Source of the DNA: Ophiura sarsii
Taxonomy: Eukaryota; Echinodermata; Ophiuroidea; Amphilepidida; Ophiuridae
NCBI GenBank assembly: GCA_035610835.1
Contig: CM069441.1
Coordinates: forward strand, 83,272,761 to 83,336,760
Reading direction: 5' to 3'
Length of the DNA: 64,000 nt
The translations under genes were made by a program, and so were the position numbers. Positions 22,591 to 34,349 of the stretch are shown here, piece by piece; the stretch's first letter is position 1; each line of letters starts with the position of its first letter. The notes beneath the pieces were generated by a model, which did no database searches, had not been told where the DNA came from, and saw only the letters and a program-made list of their open reading frames with translations.

Positions 22591-23865
22591 TAGAAAACCT
22601 TTTTCTTTTAAAAATGGATATCCACGGTTATCACCATGGGGAATCCTAGGCGGGAAGTTTAAAAACCAAAAAACAGTTGCGTTCAGAGAAAATGACTGAA
22701 AAATTGATGGAAATCCTGTTTTCATGTTGATTCCATGTGATTGGTACTGAATATTTCATGTCTCCATGAGGACAAATTCTCAGAAATCCAGACCGGAATT
22801 TCGTTTAAATATTCGGGAAATCCAAAGCTATCCTCGATGGGGGAAGGCAACATGTTTGGAATAACCCAATAAGTTTGAGAGAGTATTCAAATGGTGGTCC
22901 ATTATTCTTTTGTTTTTCACCGTGTAGTTTGAATTTTGGACATTGGTATACAATTACTTAAGTCTACAAACTAAAAATATATTTATTATGATTGACAAGC
23001 GGGTATCACTATAAAATATAAGATAACAAACTTCAATCATACTTGTTCAAACATCTAGTGTGTTATTTGGCGACAAACGGGTCCTTTTGATACCACTGTA
23101 AACCAACTGAAAATGTATAATATAAAGCTGAAGTTGGATGCACATACATGTACAGTGCCTGTATTATACCGCAAAAATGTATATATAAGTTTAAAATACA
23201 AACGAATATTGATACATAAGTTGTGAACTTTACAACTTTGCGTGATAGATTTTTCTGTTCATGTTGATCATGTAGATTGTTGCTTATGATTCATTTGAAG
23301 AATAAATATTTGATTTGAATATTTGAATTAGTTGTACGAACTGAACTCTTTTATCACAAGAACATATTTTTGATATTGATCTTTATCTGGTGTACTGCAA
23401 TATTACGAAATTATTCACGGAAATTAATTATTTCACTCGATGTTCAATGTTTCGCGAATACTTGTACCACCAATATAAATTATTAAAAGTGTAGATCTAC
23501 AATCTTAGAAAAAAGTGTCCGAACACTGACCCTAATTGCCATGCTGTTTGTACCAAAACACGCATATTAATTGAGTCACGTGAAAATCACATTCCTAGAT
23601 AGGCCCCTATAACTAAAATAAATAATCCCAAAATGGAGTTGGATAACCAAGTTCTGCAAGTTAATTAACAGTTCTTGAACATGGCGGGTAATTTTAAATT
23701 AGTCACGTGTTTAGCTCGAAATATCATATTATACACCTCAATTTTGATGCGAAATTGTAGAAAAGGGATAGTCATAGGCAATAATAATTATATAATACTT
23801 ATATTATAGTTTTATGATAATTGGGGAAATAACGACAATTTAAATAAGTATTCTTAATTCTTCGC
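22591..23865. other. Intergenic stretch, nothing recognised
   Basis: AT-rich, with no gene-like frame. GGAGTTGGATAACCAA near 23636 is half of a palindrome that is complete at 51671-51694. Confidence 0.35.
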
Positions 23866-23868
23866 CAC

Positions 23869-23960
23869 CGATATTGTTAACTGCATGGTCTAAGGCGTTG
23901 GCTTTAGAAAAGAATACTTTTTTACGCGTGCGCGTGAGTTCGAATCTCACTGGGATCACG
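23869..23960 (+). tRNA. Degenerate tRNA-like sequence (Leu/Ser type, long variable arm), probably a pseudogene or SINE head
   Basis: An A-box-like GGTCTAAGGCG is followed by a long variable region. A perfect 5-bp T-stem with loop (GTGAGTTCGAATCTCAC) serves as the B box. The acceptor GATATTG pairs loosely with TGGGATC. The anticodon stem does not pair well, so a functional tRNA is unlikely. Confidence 0.35.
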
Positions 23961-24050
23961 TTTTCTTTTGTCTTTATTTTTGTAACAAATGACGTTGTTT
24001 TATCAGTTAAACATTGGAAATATAATTTATGGCAACGAGCTATAATAGAT

Positions 24051-24333
24051 CAGACGACGATGGCCACGTGATTTTATCGTTCCAATATGGCAACGGGAAT
24101 GCGCCATTTTGAAATATTTTTAACAGTCATCGCCCGGTTAACGATGAAAATAATTTTAAAATTAGCATTTACAATGGAGTTGGTTAGCCAACTCCAACGG
24201 TTTTGGATTGGGAAAAATAATCTTCTAATTAGCCTATGATGAATTTTTCAAAATGATAAGATTAACATTCGCGATTACGTGTTATTTATTCCAATACGAA
24301 TTCCAAATTAAGGATTCGCGTGACCACCGTCAT
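24051..24333. mobile_element. CAGACGACG-ended MITE, copy at 24 kb
   Basis: CAGACGACGATGGCCACGTG at the left, with a degraded inverse end (GCGTGACCACCGTCATC) at the right. The interior (GGCAACGGGAATGCGCCATT, TCATCGCCCGGTTAACGAT) aligns with 45668-45883. Confidence 0.65.
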
Positions 24334-24390
24334 CAACGACTCACAAGAATGGGCTTATTACAAATTAAGTCATATCAGTAATTCATATAA

Positions 24391-24778
24391 TTAAAGGCAT
24401 ATTATGTGATCTTTTCCAGAGAGCGCCCTCTATTCATTATTTTTTTTAGAAAGTAGATTTTCTTGCAGATTTACATTTCTGATCATAAATCATAGGCCTA
24501 CATACATTCCAAGTTACAGAGCGATACGATTCCTAATTACCTCAATATGATGATTTTAGAGTGAATTTAGAGTGAAAATATAAACTGTCGGTGTTATCCG
24601 ACAGTTTATTTTCACTCTAAAATCATGATTTTGAAGTAATTAAGAATCGTATCGCCATGTAACTTGGAATGTATGTACGATTTATGATCAGAAATGTAAA
24701 TCTGCAAGAAAATCTTCTTTCAATATTTTTTTCGATGTTGAGGGCGTTCCCTGAAAAGATCACATAATATACCTTTAA
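24391..24778 (+). mobile_element. Foldback MITE family F1, copy 2
   Basis: Same ends and arms as 19672-20037, in the same orientation. The centre (AAACTGTCGGTGTTATCC) differs slightly. Confidence 0.88.
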
Positions 24779-26281
24779 GCAGTGAGGTATCTTTCTGTGA
24801 CTGCCTTGTGACTACCTTCAAAAGATTTGCAAATTTTCCTCCCCGATTCCATTCTATTTATCGCAAATTAAACACTACTATAGGTTTTTCCTGTCTGACC
24901 ACTGAAGAACAATTTCTAGAAATGGCAATAATTATCATGCATGATGAATGGTAAATTGCATGGATTTTCCCCTTCATCACAAAACAAAATCATGTAAGCC
25001 CGAGACAATTCCTTTTGCCCTAGAGGTCCAGTGGCGTAAATTTGTTGTTGGAATGGGGGTGGGGGTTTATTTTTGACACGGCGCCTTTATAACAGGGCGC
25101 GCCCCTTTATTTCTAACAGGGTGCCTGCGCCTCCCCCCCCTTTTTGACAGGACGAAAACGTCTAAAAAGGCGTGTAAAAACGTGCAAAAACATGCGAGAA
25201 CGTGTAAAAAAACCGCAGCGAGCTACCGCCTCTCCCCCCCCCCCCCCTGACCCCCGCTTTGGCGCCCCCTATTGAAAAATCCTAGATCCACCCCTAGTGA
25301 AAACGGAAGGCAAGACAATAATTTCGATTGGAAAATGCGCGATAAGATGCGCTCGAAAATTGTGGCTTTTATTGTAAAAATTGCCTGAAATTAGCTTAAT
25401 TTGTTCTGAATCTGAATTAAGACATTTCTATTACGGTGAGCATTTTCATCATGCATAATATTGTGGGAGAGATGAATACATAGGCCATCCCCATGGTCAA
25501 ATATTGGTGTGGGTTGGGGCGGAATATCTTCCCCCACCCCGGGATTTACGCCTCAATGCAGAGGTCCATGATCCTTGTCGCTCATATTTTCGAGCAGTGA
25601 GCTATTTTATGGCATGTATGAAATACGTGACAGGTCACGTACAACTTCAATAGCATGATCAGTTTGCTGCTATTTACTCAGCTTTTCAAATCAGAATACA
25701 AAAACACCGGATCAAGTTCAAGGGTCGAAAGATAATCATGTAATGAATTAACATGATTAAAACAATAGTATTATGAAATATTTATTTAAGGTAAAGTGCT
25801 TTGAATGGGGATAAAATAAAAGCTGCTCACAGGATACACACATTTATATTAACGACAATAACAATTAAACCCACAGCTGAAAATGTTCACATTTATTTAA
25901 AGTTTTTTACGTATTAAACTTTTGAGAAGGTTGGAAACTAATATTTTAATCATAGTCATTATGGATAATCAAACAAAAGTAAAAACGAAGTATTTTCATA
26001 AATCACGGAGGCAATCAAATGATGACTTAATTTTCAAATTTGAAACCTGTTTACATTGTGCAATTAATTAAGTATCGACTCCATATGATCATATAGACCG
26101 TATTTGCACAGCAGTTCTACTTGGCAGTTAAAATAAATGAGTTCAAAAATCCATTCGGTTCAGAATTTCTTAAAGCTAAACTATATAGCATGGCATTAAG
26201 GTTGAGCAAGTATATCTAAATGGTACCTTTTTTTTACATTAGCAAATACATGTATGTTTTGGTATCCACGCACTATTATAA
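24779..26281. other. Intergenic region with a CAGTGGCGTA-type fragment
   Basis: CAGTGGCGTAAATTTG at 25029 opens a G/C-tract-rich segment ending near CCACCCCTAGTG at 25299, possibly one degraded transposon. The rest shows no gene. Confidence 0.4.
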
Positions 26282-26309
26282 AGGGTTAAAAAGAAGTCAA
26301 CGCCCCCCC

Positions 26310-26950
26310 CCCCCCAAAAAAAAGCTCGCATTTGTTTGTATAACTCGACACACAATTAGACGTTTTGAGAAAATGAAACGCTAATGAAATAGGAAAACGC
26401 TTGGCTCCCACAGAAAATAGACAAATGTTCCCAAAATGATGTTTTCCGAAAAAGTGGCACTTTTCAAAAAGGAAGTTAGAAATTGTCGCCAGTGATGTCA
26501 TTGCTATTCATTTTAGGTGTTAAGCTGCTCTTTATTTGATTACACTTTCTTTTTAATTGAAAATAAAGAGACTTGCAAAATGAATTTAAAATCACTTTGG
26601 GGGAAATGTGACTGTTTTGGTAAAAGTAACATGATATTGAAAAGGGAAACTTTGTGTGGGTAGCCAAGCGCAGCATTTTGCCTCCCAAAAGTGTTTCAAT
26701 TTCTCAAGACGCCTAATTGTTTGTAATGAGTTTGCAAACAAACTTTTATAGGATCTTGATACTGATAGTGAGCCATCTCTCGGAAGACATCGTTTTAGGA
26801 AAATATGACTATTGTTGGGAAAGTAAACATGATATTGAGAAGCGGAAACTTTCTGTGGGTAGCAAAGCGTTTTCAAAGTGTTTCAATTTCACAAAACGTC
26901 TAATTAATTGTGTGTGGAGTTATGCAGGCAAATGCGATCTTTAAGCATGT
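26310..26950. repeat. Three related blocks of about 150 bp, one inverted
   Basis: Blocks at about 26590-26750 and 26795-26945 are direct copies (AACATGATATTGA, then GTGTTTCAATTTC and a CGTCTAATT/CGCCTAATT word). 26310-26470 is an inverted relative (CAATTAGACGTTTTGAGAAA). The apparent frames over them are repeat shadows. Confidence 0.6.
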
Positions 26951-28361
26951 TTTATAATGGTGGTCTTATACTTTGGAACCTTTTTTTCTTTACATAGTAT
27001 CTACGCATATTATTGCTATATGGCCAGCATGTTTCAATTTTTTGGCATCTGGTGCGAAATCACATCTAGTAACATATATATATATATGATGACGAGCCTT
27101 ATTTGAAAATGCGCGTAATGACGTATTATACAGGTTAATCAACGACATTTTGTTCAATCATTACTTCAATTACATATAGATTTGATTACGTGACTCGGGT
27201 AGTAACGGGTTTAGGAAGAAACAATTCAGTGTTGTATGTACATGTTATGTAATATTTGCAAATAATATGGTGATGAATATCCTGCGATCAGGCCATGTTT
27301 AAAAAACAATTATGCAAAATGCAGATTGTTGACAAATCGTGTCCATATCGATCGTCGTCTGTATTAGAATTGTTACCCAGGTTAAAATCAAATTTTGAAA
27401 ACCAAAGGCCACAAAACCATGATAACGATTGATTGACAGAAACAAGTAATAGGCCTATGTGGTATTATAGAAGGGGTGTGTACACATGGAGAGCACTGAT
27501 TGGTCCAGCCCAATTTTATAGATCTGTCCATATCTAGATGATAAAATGTATGTTGAATTTAGCATGTTTGATCATGTTCAGTGCAACAAGGACTTTTAGA
27601 GTAAAGTTACAATTTTATCAATATGTAAATACATGTATGTTCGACCGTAGAATGATAAGCGCTATGTTACTCGTATATTATATCAAGTCATTGAACTTTA
27701 GAACATTAATAGTCCAGCCCTGGCTGATGTAATAAACTCTCAAAATGTACAATAAGCACCGGGAGAGGGCGTTGTTCCGTCTGAATGACACAGAAGTCTG
27801 CAGAAATCTATATATTACAGCCAGATATGCAACCACACGAAAAGTCGTTCCTTTATAACCCAGCAAAGCGACCCGGAAGTATTCACCCGTAACGATACTG
27901 CTTCGCAGTCATAGTTGACCTCGTAATAGCACGATGTAAATGAGCTCTTTTCATGATTATAATCACACATTTCAAACACATTTGCCATGAAATTGTAAAA
28001 TAAAAAGGCATATTATGCGAATTATATTATCTAATATTAGCTGTGACTTCATGACATGTTGCATTTTCGGTGCAAATTATTGTCATCACACACAGCCGAA
28101 TTCGAGAAAAACTTGACGAAACTAAAGCCAAATTAACAGTAAATATTCCCTTTTTGAAGAATTAGGCACCAATTGTATTGATGGTATCATATTATTCATA
28201 GTCTTTTGTAACTAGAAACATGCTTAAAATATTATGAAATTATTTAGTCCAGTCAAGTGAATAGTTAATAAAATGGGTGTCCGAATCTGGCTCGAGCTAT
28301 ATTCATTTCGTACCGTCGTTGGGTTATTGATGAAGTGTTTAAATCTCACGAATGGAATTAG
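26951..28361. other. Intergenic stretch, nothing recognised
   Basis: AT-rich. A short (TA)n run lies near 27077. No coding, tRNA or clear TIR element was identified. Confidence 0.35.
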
Positions 28362-28440
28362 TTTCGCTTGATAGCTCAGATGGTAGAGCGTTAGACTGAA
28401 GAGCGAAAGGTCCGTGGTTCGAAATCGATCCTTCTGCTCT
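28362..28440 (+). tRNA. Degenerate tRNA-like sequence, Phe-like, probably a pseudogene or SINE head
   Basis: The A box TAGCTCAGATGGTAGAGCG is intact and the B box is GGTTCGAAATC. The segment TTAGACTGAAGAG resembles the anticodon arm of tRNA-Phe with a GAA anticodon. The 3' half of the anticodon stem (GCGAA rather than TCTAA), the T-stem and the acceptor do not pair, so this is unlikely to be functional. Confidence 0.4.
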
Positions 28441-29061
28441 GCACAATTTCATATGATATTTTTTTTCTCGTCAAAATCATTTTTCACAATTTCATCACAC
28501 AAAATACATAAATTCGGACGTTTTCATTGCAAAAACGGTATTTTTTCCCAAAATTTCTAATGAATTCAAACGCGGGCATGAAAATGAAGCGCGGGCGGGT
28601 TATAGGAAACTAAAAATCAAGTTGGCGAGGCCTAACGGGGGATCGTAAGTTTCGTTTTCTGACCGAAAATCGCTGAAAATTAAGACTCGATTTTCTCATC
28701 AAAAAAGAACTCGGGCATCAATGATTTTGATATGAAATTAAAGCTTGAACTTCCGTTAGTATGAAAATTGCTCTTAAAATATCGTACGAAAAGGGCCTAC
28801 ATCCAAATTTTCAAAAAATGTAAACATGATTTAAAAAAAAATTAAAACTAGCACATTTAAAATTTATTTCAATTTCAATTAGTATGTAGTGTACCTCTTT
28901 CATAATCCATTCAGTTTTTCAATTGTTCAACTTGAATATTTAGAAACAGTTTTTTGACTTTTTCTCAATAAGAGCCAAAGTGGATGTAGGCCCTTTTGCA
29001 AAATATCTCTTCATATGTAGGCCTACAGCTTACGGGTACATGCAGGCATCAGCTGTTTTTG

Positions 29062-29110
29062 TACAGGGTGTCCCAATAAAAACTACAACGTGACTTTAGT
29101 TGGCTATAAC
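29062..29110. mobile_element. Solo CAGGGTGTCCC transposon end
   Basis: TACAGGGTGTCCCAATAAAA resembles the ends of the mariner-like element at 19338-20427. No partner end was found. Confidence 0.4.
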
Positions 29111-29428
29111 TTCCTTAATAAGTCTCGGAAGGAACATTTCAAATGGAAAATTAAATTAAAATTGATGCGTTTGCTATATATTTTTAATGAAAACTGCATT
29201 TAATTTGGTTTAGTCATGCGGACAAATGAGCGATAGTAGTCAGGAAACAATTCCAAGTTCGCTCAGGTTGAGTGATTCGGACAAGAAATCAATAAATACT
29301 TCTGTCAAAGAACTTTCATTAATTTTATGTATTGTTCCTTTTTTTTCAACTAGCAAGATTGCGCATACATTTTATCTAGATTATGTTCATTACATTTTAA
29401 ACTTGATCAGTAAAGTTTAAAGTTTACT

Positions 29429-29640
29429 CACTGCAAAAAGTGCAGAACACATGACGCTTTCAGAACATGTTCACGGTGTGTTCTCCAGGTGTGCCAGAAC
29501 ATGTTCAAAATGTAACAGATTTAGAACATGTTCTGAACGTGTTCTGGATATGTTCTGAACGTGTTCAGAACACATCAGAACATGTTCAGAACATGTTCTC
29601 AATCTGTTACATTTGAACACGTTTTGCAGTTTTTGCAGTG
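29429..29640. mobile_element. CACTGCAAAAA-ended palindromic MITE
   Basis: CACTGCAAAAAGTGCAGAAC at the left and the inverse of CACTGCAAAAACTGCAAAAC at the right. The interior is dense in GAACATGTTC and GAACACGTTC palindromes. The ends are clear; no target duplication is visible. Confidence 0.75.
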
Positions 29641-30299
29641 ATATCGCCAATTTGGATAATAGGTTCGAGAAAAGGGGGAAATAAGGAGAAAATAACGTTG
29701 GAATAAAAGCCAAAACTTTCGCAAGCCTCGCGCGCATGCCCCCTCTTCTGCTCCCAACAAAAATTGGTGCCCACCCCTCCGATTTTTTCTTGCTCCTCGT
29801 TTGCCACCCCCATCCCACCCTTAATTTCGATGCTGGTAGTGCCGCCAACAAACGTATTTGTATGTGACAAGGTATGATTGAATGGTATAGACTCAATTTT
29901 TTCCATTCTGGCCATATTTTGATCAATTGATAAAACTATACTCCGATCATACATGTTGGTTCATGTGCCAATGTTATGGAATTTTACCATTTTTGGCGGC
30001 CATTTTGGTGGCCATCTTGGATTTAGGTATGTTAACAAAGCAAAAGGACTGGATATGAGCCCGGATATGAGTGCCGAGTAGTCTATTACATACATCCCAA
30101 ATTAAAACTATACTTTCAGCATACATCTAGATTGATGTCATTTAGCAACATTATTTTTGGTAACATCCAGAATATGTTGTAGGACCATGAAAGGAAGTCA
30201 ACAAATTGGTTTGGGGGAGTCCTGGGGGGGGGGGGGGGGGGGGGGGGGTGTGCACTTGCCCTCCCTCCCCATCATACACGACTATACCTTGAAGTCGAC
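29641..30299. other. Intergenic stretch with a poly-G run
   Basis: A long G run lies at about 30223-30248. No gene is recognised; the minus-strand frames spanning this region overlap the MITE and C-rich sequence and look spurious. Confidence 0.35.
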
Positions 30300-31460
30300 A
30301 CCCTTTACCGTTATTGCTTGAGAAAACTGTGTTGATTTGATTTTGAGGTGAGTAGTTATTATTACGTACACTGGTAAGTATGCATCTTTAGTAGCCGTCT
30401 TTGGTCATAATATAACTTCGTAATCCTCTTCACTGACCACGGCAGCCAAATTCAGACGACGGGAGACCGAGCGCCATAGGCGCGAGGATCTTTGCGCACT
30501 AAGGGACCGTTCATTATTTATGGTGGAGGGGGGGGGGGGGGTGGGGGGGGGGGGGGTTAGGTAAACTATAGGGGGGGGGGGTTCATGTAACTTTCATATG
30601 TTGAAATAGAGGGGGTTATGTAACTTTTTATCTTGAACAGGGGGGGGTTGCTGTAAATTTGTTTAAACTATAAAGATGGTGGTGATTGGAGTGATTTTAG
30701 AGGATATTTTGGAGTGTAAATGCCATTTTTCTGCGCTTCGCGCATATTTCGACTTCAAAAACTTTTACTATGAGACGACATTCTGGACAGCAAATCGACG
30801 ATATGGTGGAAAAACATCTATATAATCATCAACGGTCGAGACATTAGAGCCACAGGGTGTATAATGTTACAAAATCCAATTTCATGATTTAAAAATGTGA
30901 TTTATTGCATGCTTTTCACCTCATCCTCTGCTTTGCACCAATGCTCACAAAAGTAGAACGTTTCACTGGATTATACGTTCTGCTCAGAATGTTCTAACTT
31001 GTTCGGGTTATAAAGACTCACAAAACCACCCAAAATGTATAAATATGAAAAAAAAATCAACTCCCTACGCCCGTCATTACTAATTTCACACAATAAAAAG
31101 AAGGGGCATCATAAAATTATTGACCGTTCAGATAGGGCACAAACAAAATTTGCTAACGTATCCATGAACAAAATTCCAAAGGTAAAGTATGTGACAAGGT
31201 TGATTTCTTTCGGGAGGGGTGGGGGGTGTAAAAAGCTACTGGTTAGCAGGGGGGTCATGTAATTTTCAGTTTCAGTTGTAGGGGGGGGGGGGGAGGTAAT
31301 CTTAACATACGAGTCTCGAATTTGTCCCAACCCCCCCCCCCCCCCCCCCCCCCCTCCACCATAAATAATGAACGGTCCCTAATACTGCTGAGACTGCATG
31401 TTTCCAAAGTGCACTGAGGCTTCATGGAGAGACGTCAAGTAGCGCCGCCCATTTTACTGA
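30300..31460 (+). repeat. Segmental duplication upstream of copy 2 (partner 45218-45510)
   Basis: TTATTGCTTGAGAAAACTGT through GCGCACTAA (30310-30502), and then CATGTTTCCAAAGTGCA to GTAGCGCCGCCCATTTT (31398-31455), match 45218-45510 in order. The only large difference is the TIR element at 30503-31379, present here and absent there. Confidence 0.85.
30503..31379. mobile_element. 877-bp Harbinger-like TIR element, non-autonomous
   Basis: The ends are GGGACCGTTCATTATTTATG followed by GTGGAGGGG, with the exact inverse at the right. TAA is duplicated on both sides (30500-30502 and 31380-31382), as in PIF/Harbinger insertions. The paralogous segment at 45.4 kb has a single TAA and no insert. The interior carries several poly-G tracts and no transposase. 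Superfamily is inferred from the 3-bp target only. Confidence 0.8.
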
Positions 31461-32325
31461 CTACATGGTGATATTACATGGATTCGACATTGATGGAGTT
31501 TGTCAAATTTGCCACGTGCTCCCGACCACACAAGACTGCAGAAGACTGCACAGGACAGTCCCAGACCTTGCCGAAACTACACATGCAAAAAGAAAACTGC
31601 TCACGATTTTCGAATAATAGCCAATCGTGACCAGTCTTGCGCAGTCTGGAAGTGGTTTTCTAGCAAATAATCGGCTGTGTGACTGAACCTAAAGGCGCGC
31701 ATCATGAGTGGTTTTGTGTGAGTTGGAAAGTGGTCGGCAATGAGTCTGCTACAAGCGGGAGAGAAGATACAAGCCAACTTGGACATGTTAAAATCGGCGA
31801 CTACAGAAGATTAGTCGCCGACTTGTAGCTAACTGCTCATGTAAAAAAGAAGATTATGTCTGTCAGCAACATGTCACAACTTGTGCCGTCGTGTCAAGGT
31901 CGGCGATTGTTCAAGGACTGAACAAGTGGCGTCGCCGATTAAACATGCTTGCACTTGTTGATTTCATGATGCCGTCGGCCTACTGGTAGGCGATTCAGCA
32001 TCTCTTGTCTTGTTGAAGGGGGGGAATATCGTATACTAATCATCCCTGGTCGGGATCCAAAATGTAAATTGTGCAAGTTTGAACAAGATTTCAGCCGATT
32101 TTGAAAAAATGGTGGTCTTGTGTAGTTGGGAATAGGTTGGGTCGGGAGCTATCTTCTGTGTTACTGAACCTTTAAGCAATTCCATATGATCATTCGGCCG
32201 ACTTATATTTCTCTGTCTAGAGCGTCGTAAAAATGAACAAAATAGGCCTATACCTAACACAACGAGGATGGCCTTAAAGATATGTGACGCGTAATAGATG
32301 TTGGGACATATTTGGACATTTCCTC
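31461..32325 (+). other. Duplicated upstream segment of copy 2
   Basis: Parts align with 45511-46380, for example CATATGATCATTCGGC followed by GACTTATATTTCTCT and CATATTTGGACATTT. No coding frame is credible. Confidence 0.5.
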
Positions 32326-32695
32326 TTAAAGGTATATTATGTGATCTTTCCAAGGAACGACCCCTCAACATCGAGAAAAAAAAATGAAAGAAGATTTTCT
32401 TGCAGATTTACATTTCTGATCATAAATCGTACATACATTCCAAGTGACAGGGCGATACGATTCTTAATTACTTCAAAATCATGATTTTGGAGTGAAAATA
32501 ATATTGTCGGATAATCCGATTATTTTCACTCTAAATTCACTCTAAAACCATGATTTTGAGTTAATTAGGAATGGTATCGCTCTGTAACTTGGAATGTATG
32601 TATGATTTATGATCAGAAATGTAAATCTGCAAGAAAATCTACTTTCTAAAAAAAAGAGGGCGCTCTCTGGAAAAGATCACATAATATGCCTTTAA
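32326..32695 (-). mobile_element. Foldback MITE family F1, copy 3 (inverse orientation)
   Basis: Same family as 19672-20037 and 24391-24778 but reversed: the GAGGGCGCTCTC side is at the right. It lies in the duplicated upstream segment; the equivalent position near 46393 upstream of copy 3 lacks it. Confidence 0.88.
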
Positions 32696-33900
32696 GTGCC
32701 ATGTGGCCTTGTACTGCCAATGTGTTCGATTAAGTCAACTGAAGTGATTACGGTTTGATACCACCAAGAGACTTGTATAACGACCAGTCGCGACTTTGGT
32801 ATGTTGCTGACGATAAATTGGAATGATTTGAATCACAAATAACGTTCCTAGTACTAGTCGTAGTTGGAAACTACAAAAATCGCCTTATCACATTTTCTAA
32901 ATACAGTTACGCCAATAATAATCGTATGAACGTGTATGCCCGCACGGATCGACCATGCGCACTGAAGCAAACACGCGCGTCTCTCAACCAAATCTCAACC
33001 AAGCGAAAATCAAATGCGGAACATCTGTAACATTTTAAGTACACTAAGAAACAGTATTGACTTGAGTTTCATTACAATTATGGAACAAAATTGATCTCAG
33101 AATTTGTATTCAATCTCCGATTCTGCAAAATGAGAAACGGTCACTGATTCGGTGAGAATCGACAGTTGTTAATATCAACCAATCAGCGTGAATTTAACAG
33201 AGCCGACAGAGAAGCATGTGCTTATTAATATTTAATACAAAACCCTTTAAAGGGAAGTGCTAGTACAAATGAAAGACTTTAATATTTTTTTAGGAAAGCA
33301 GTTGGTAGAATAATGACATGTAATTGGGTAATCAGAGATTGGTACAAGAGCAGGCGGTGAACGTATTGGCAAATTTGGCATGATATCAAGTAATGAATAT
33401 GAAGACAAATTTGCAGTAGTTGTCCGTATATGTGACGAGGTCTACCGAAACCAGACACAATGCGGCAAGATATGAAAAATTGAGTTTGTAATAGATTATT
33501 GTAGTAGAGATCTTCCGCTTAACAATGGTACTCTTTTTTATAATCGGACTTCCCAAAGCGGAGGTTTATATCATTTTTAAGTTAGTCTTTATGAAAACTC
33601 CAAACTGAGATATCATCCTTTAGAGATGTACTTACAATGTCCTTACAATGTACTTTTTTTTCTTTCTTTTTTTGGTTTGATTTTATAATCTGAAACTTTC
33701 ACATTAATGTTATAAACACTCTGAAAATTAATTATTTACAAGAAATTCCCCAAAAAATTGTTATTGCCATTTCACTAATACTAATACTAACTAATTTGGT
33801 ATGAAATGTATTTTTTGCTAATTGAACTAAATTGTGTGTTTGTATTTGTTTGTTTGTTGTTGTTTGTTGTTGTTGTTTTTTGTTGTTTGTTTTTTGTTTG
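32696..33900. other. Upstream duplicated flank of copy 2 and start of a copy-2-specific insertion
   Basis: 32740-33075 matches 46394-46672 (GACTTGTATAACGACCAGTC, ACTGAAGCAAACA, AAATGCGGAACATCTGTAAC). From about 33085 the match to copy 3 is lost and resumes near 35670. This suggests a roughly 2.6-kb insertion in copy 2 or a deletion in copy 3. Confidence 0.5.
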
Positions 33901-34000
33901 NNNNNNNNNNNNNNNNNNNNNNNNNNNNNNNNNNNNNNNNNNNNNNNNNNNNNNNNNNNNNNNNNNNNNNNNNNNNNNNNNNNNNNNNNNNNNNNNNNNN
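33901..34000. other. Assembly gap (100 N)
   Basis: Exactly 100 N between GTTT/TTG-rich low-complexity sequence on both sides. The apparent frames that cross it are meaningless. Confidence 0.99.
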
Positions 34001-34221
34001 GTTGTTTGTTTTTTGTTTGTTTGTTTTTTTTTTGGGGGGGGGGGGGGCAAAGTGGGGGGGAGACAAACAATAATGGGGGGGGGGCTTTCCCCCTGTAGTG
34101 CCGCCACTGTGCACAAGAAATCAGGCAATCGCAGTGTTTACTAAAGGGAAAAAGTGCCCTCAACCTCCAAAAGTAAGAACGAGAAACTAGTTATAATTTT
34201 TATTTGGCCCAACCGCTTAGG

Positions 34222-34288
34222 GAATCTTATTTTGGATTGGGTGGGGTGGGTGAACTTGGGAACCCCACCCAATCCAAAATAAAGTTCC
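34222..34288. repeat. Hairpin of about 66 bp
   Basis: TTATTTTGGATTGGGTGGGG at 34228 is followed, after a short loop, by its complement ending at 34282. C-rich tracts follow at 34321-34346. Confidence 0.75.
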
Positions 34289-34349
34289 CCCAATTTATTT
34301 TTAATTTGGTAACCCTCCCCACCCCCCACCCCCCCCCCCCCCCCCCGGC

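Noticed and set aside
28362..28440. Functional tRNA-Phe gene
   Set aside because: The A and B boxes are present, but the anticodon stem, T-stem and acceptor stem do not pair. It is kept only as a degenerate tRNA-like sequence.
29471..29954. Minus-strand frames of 115 and 151 codons
   Set aside because: Their C-terminal part is the GAACATGTTC palindromic MITE and the rest is C-rich intergenic sequence.
33732..34163. Open frames across the N gap
   Set aside because: They include unknown bases and low-complexity GTTT/TTG sequence.
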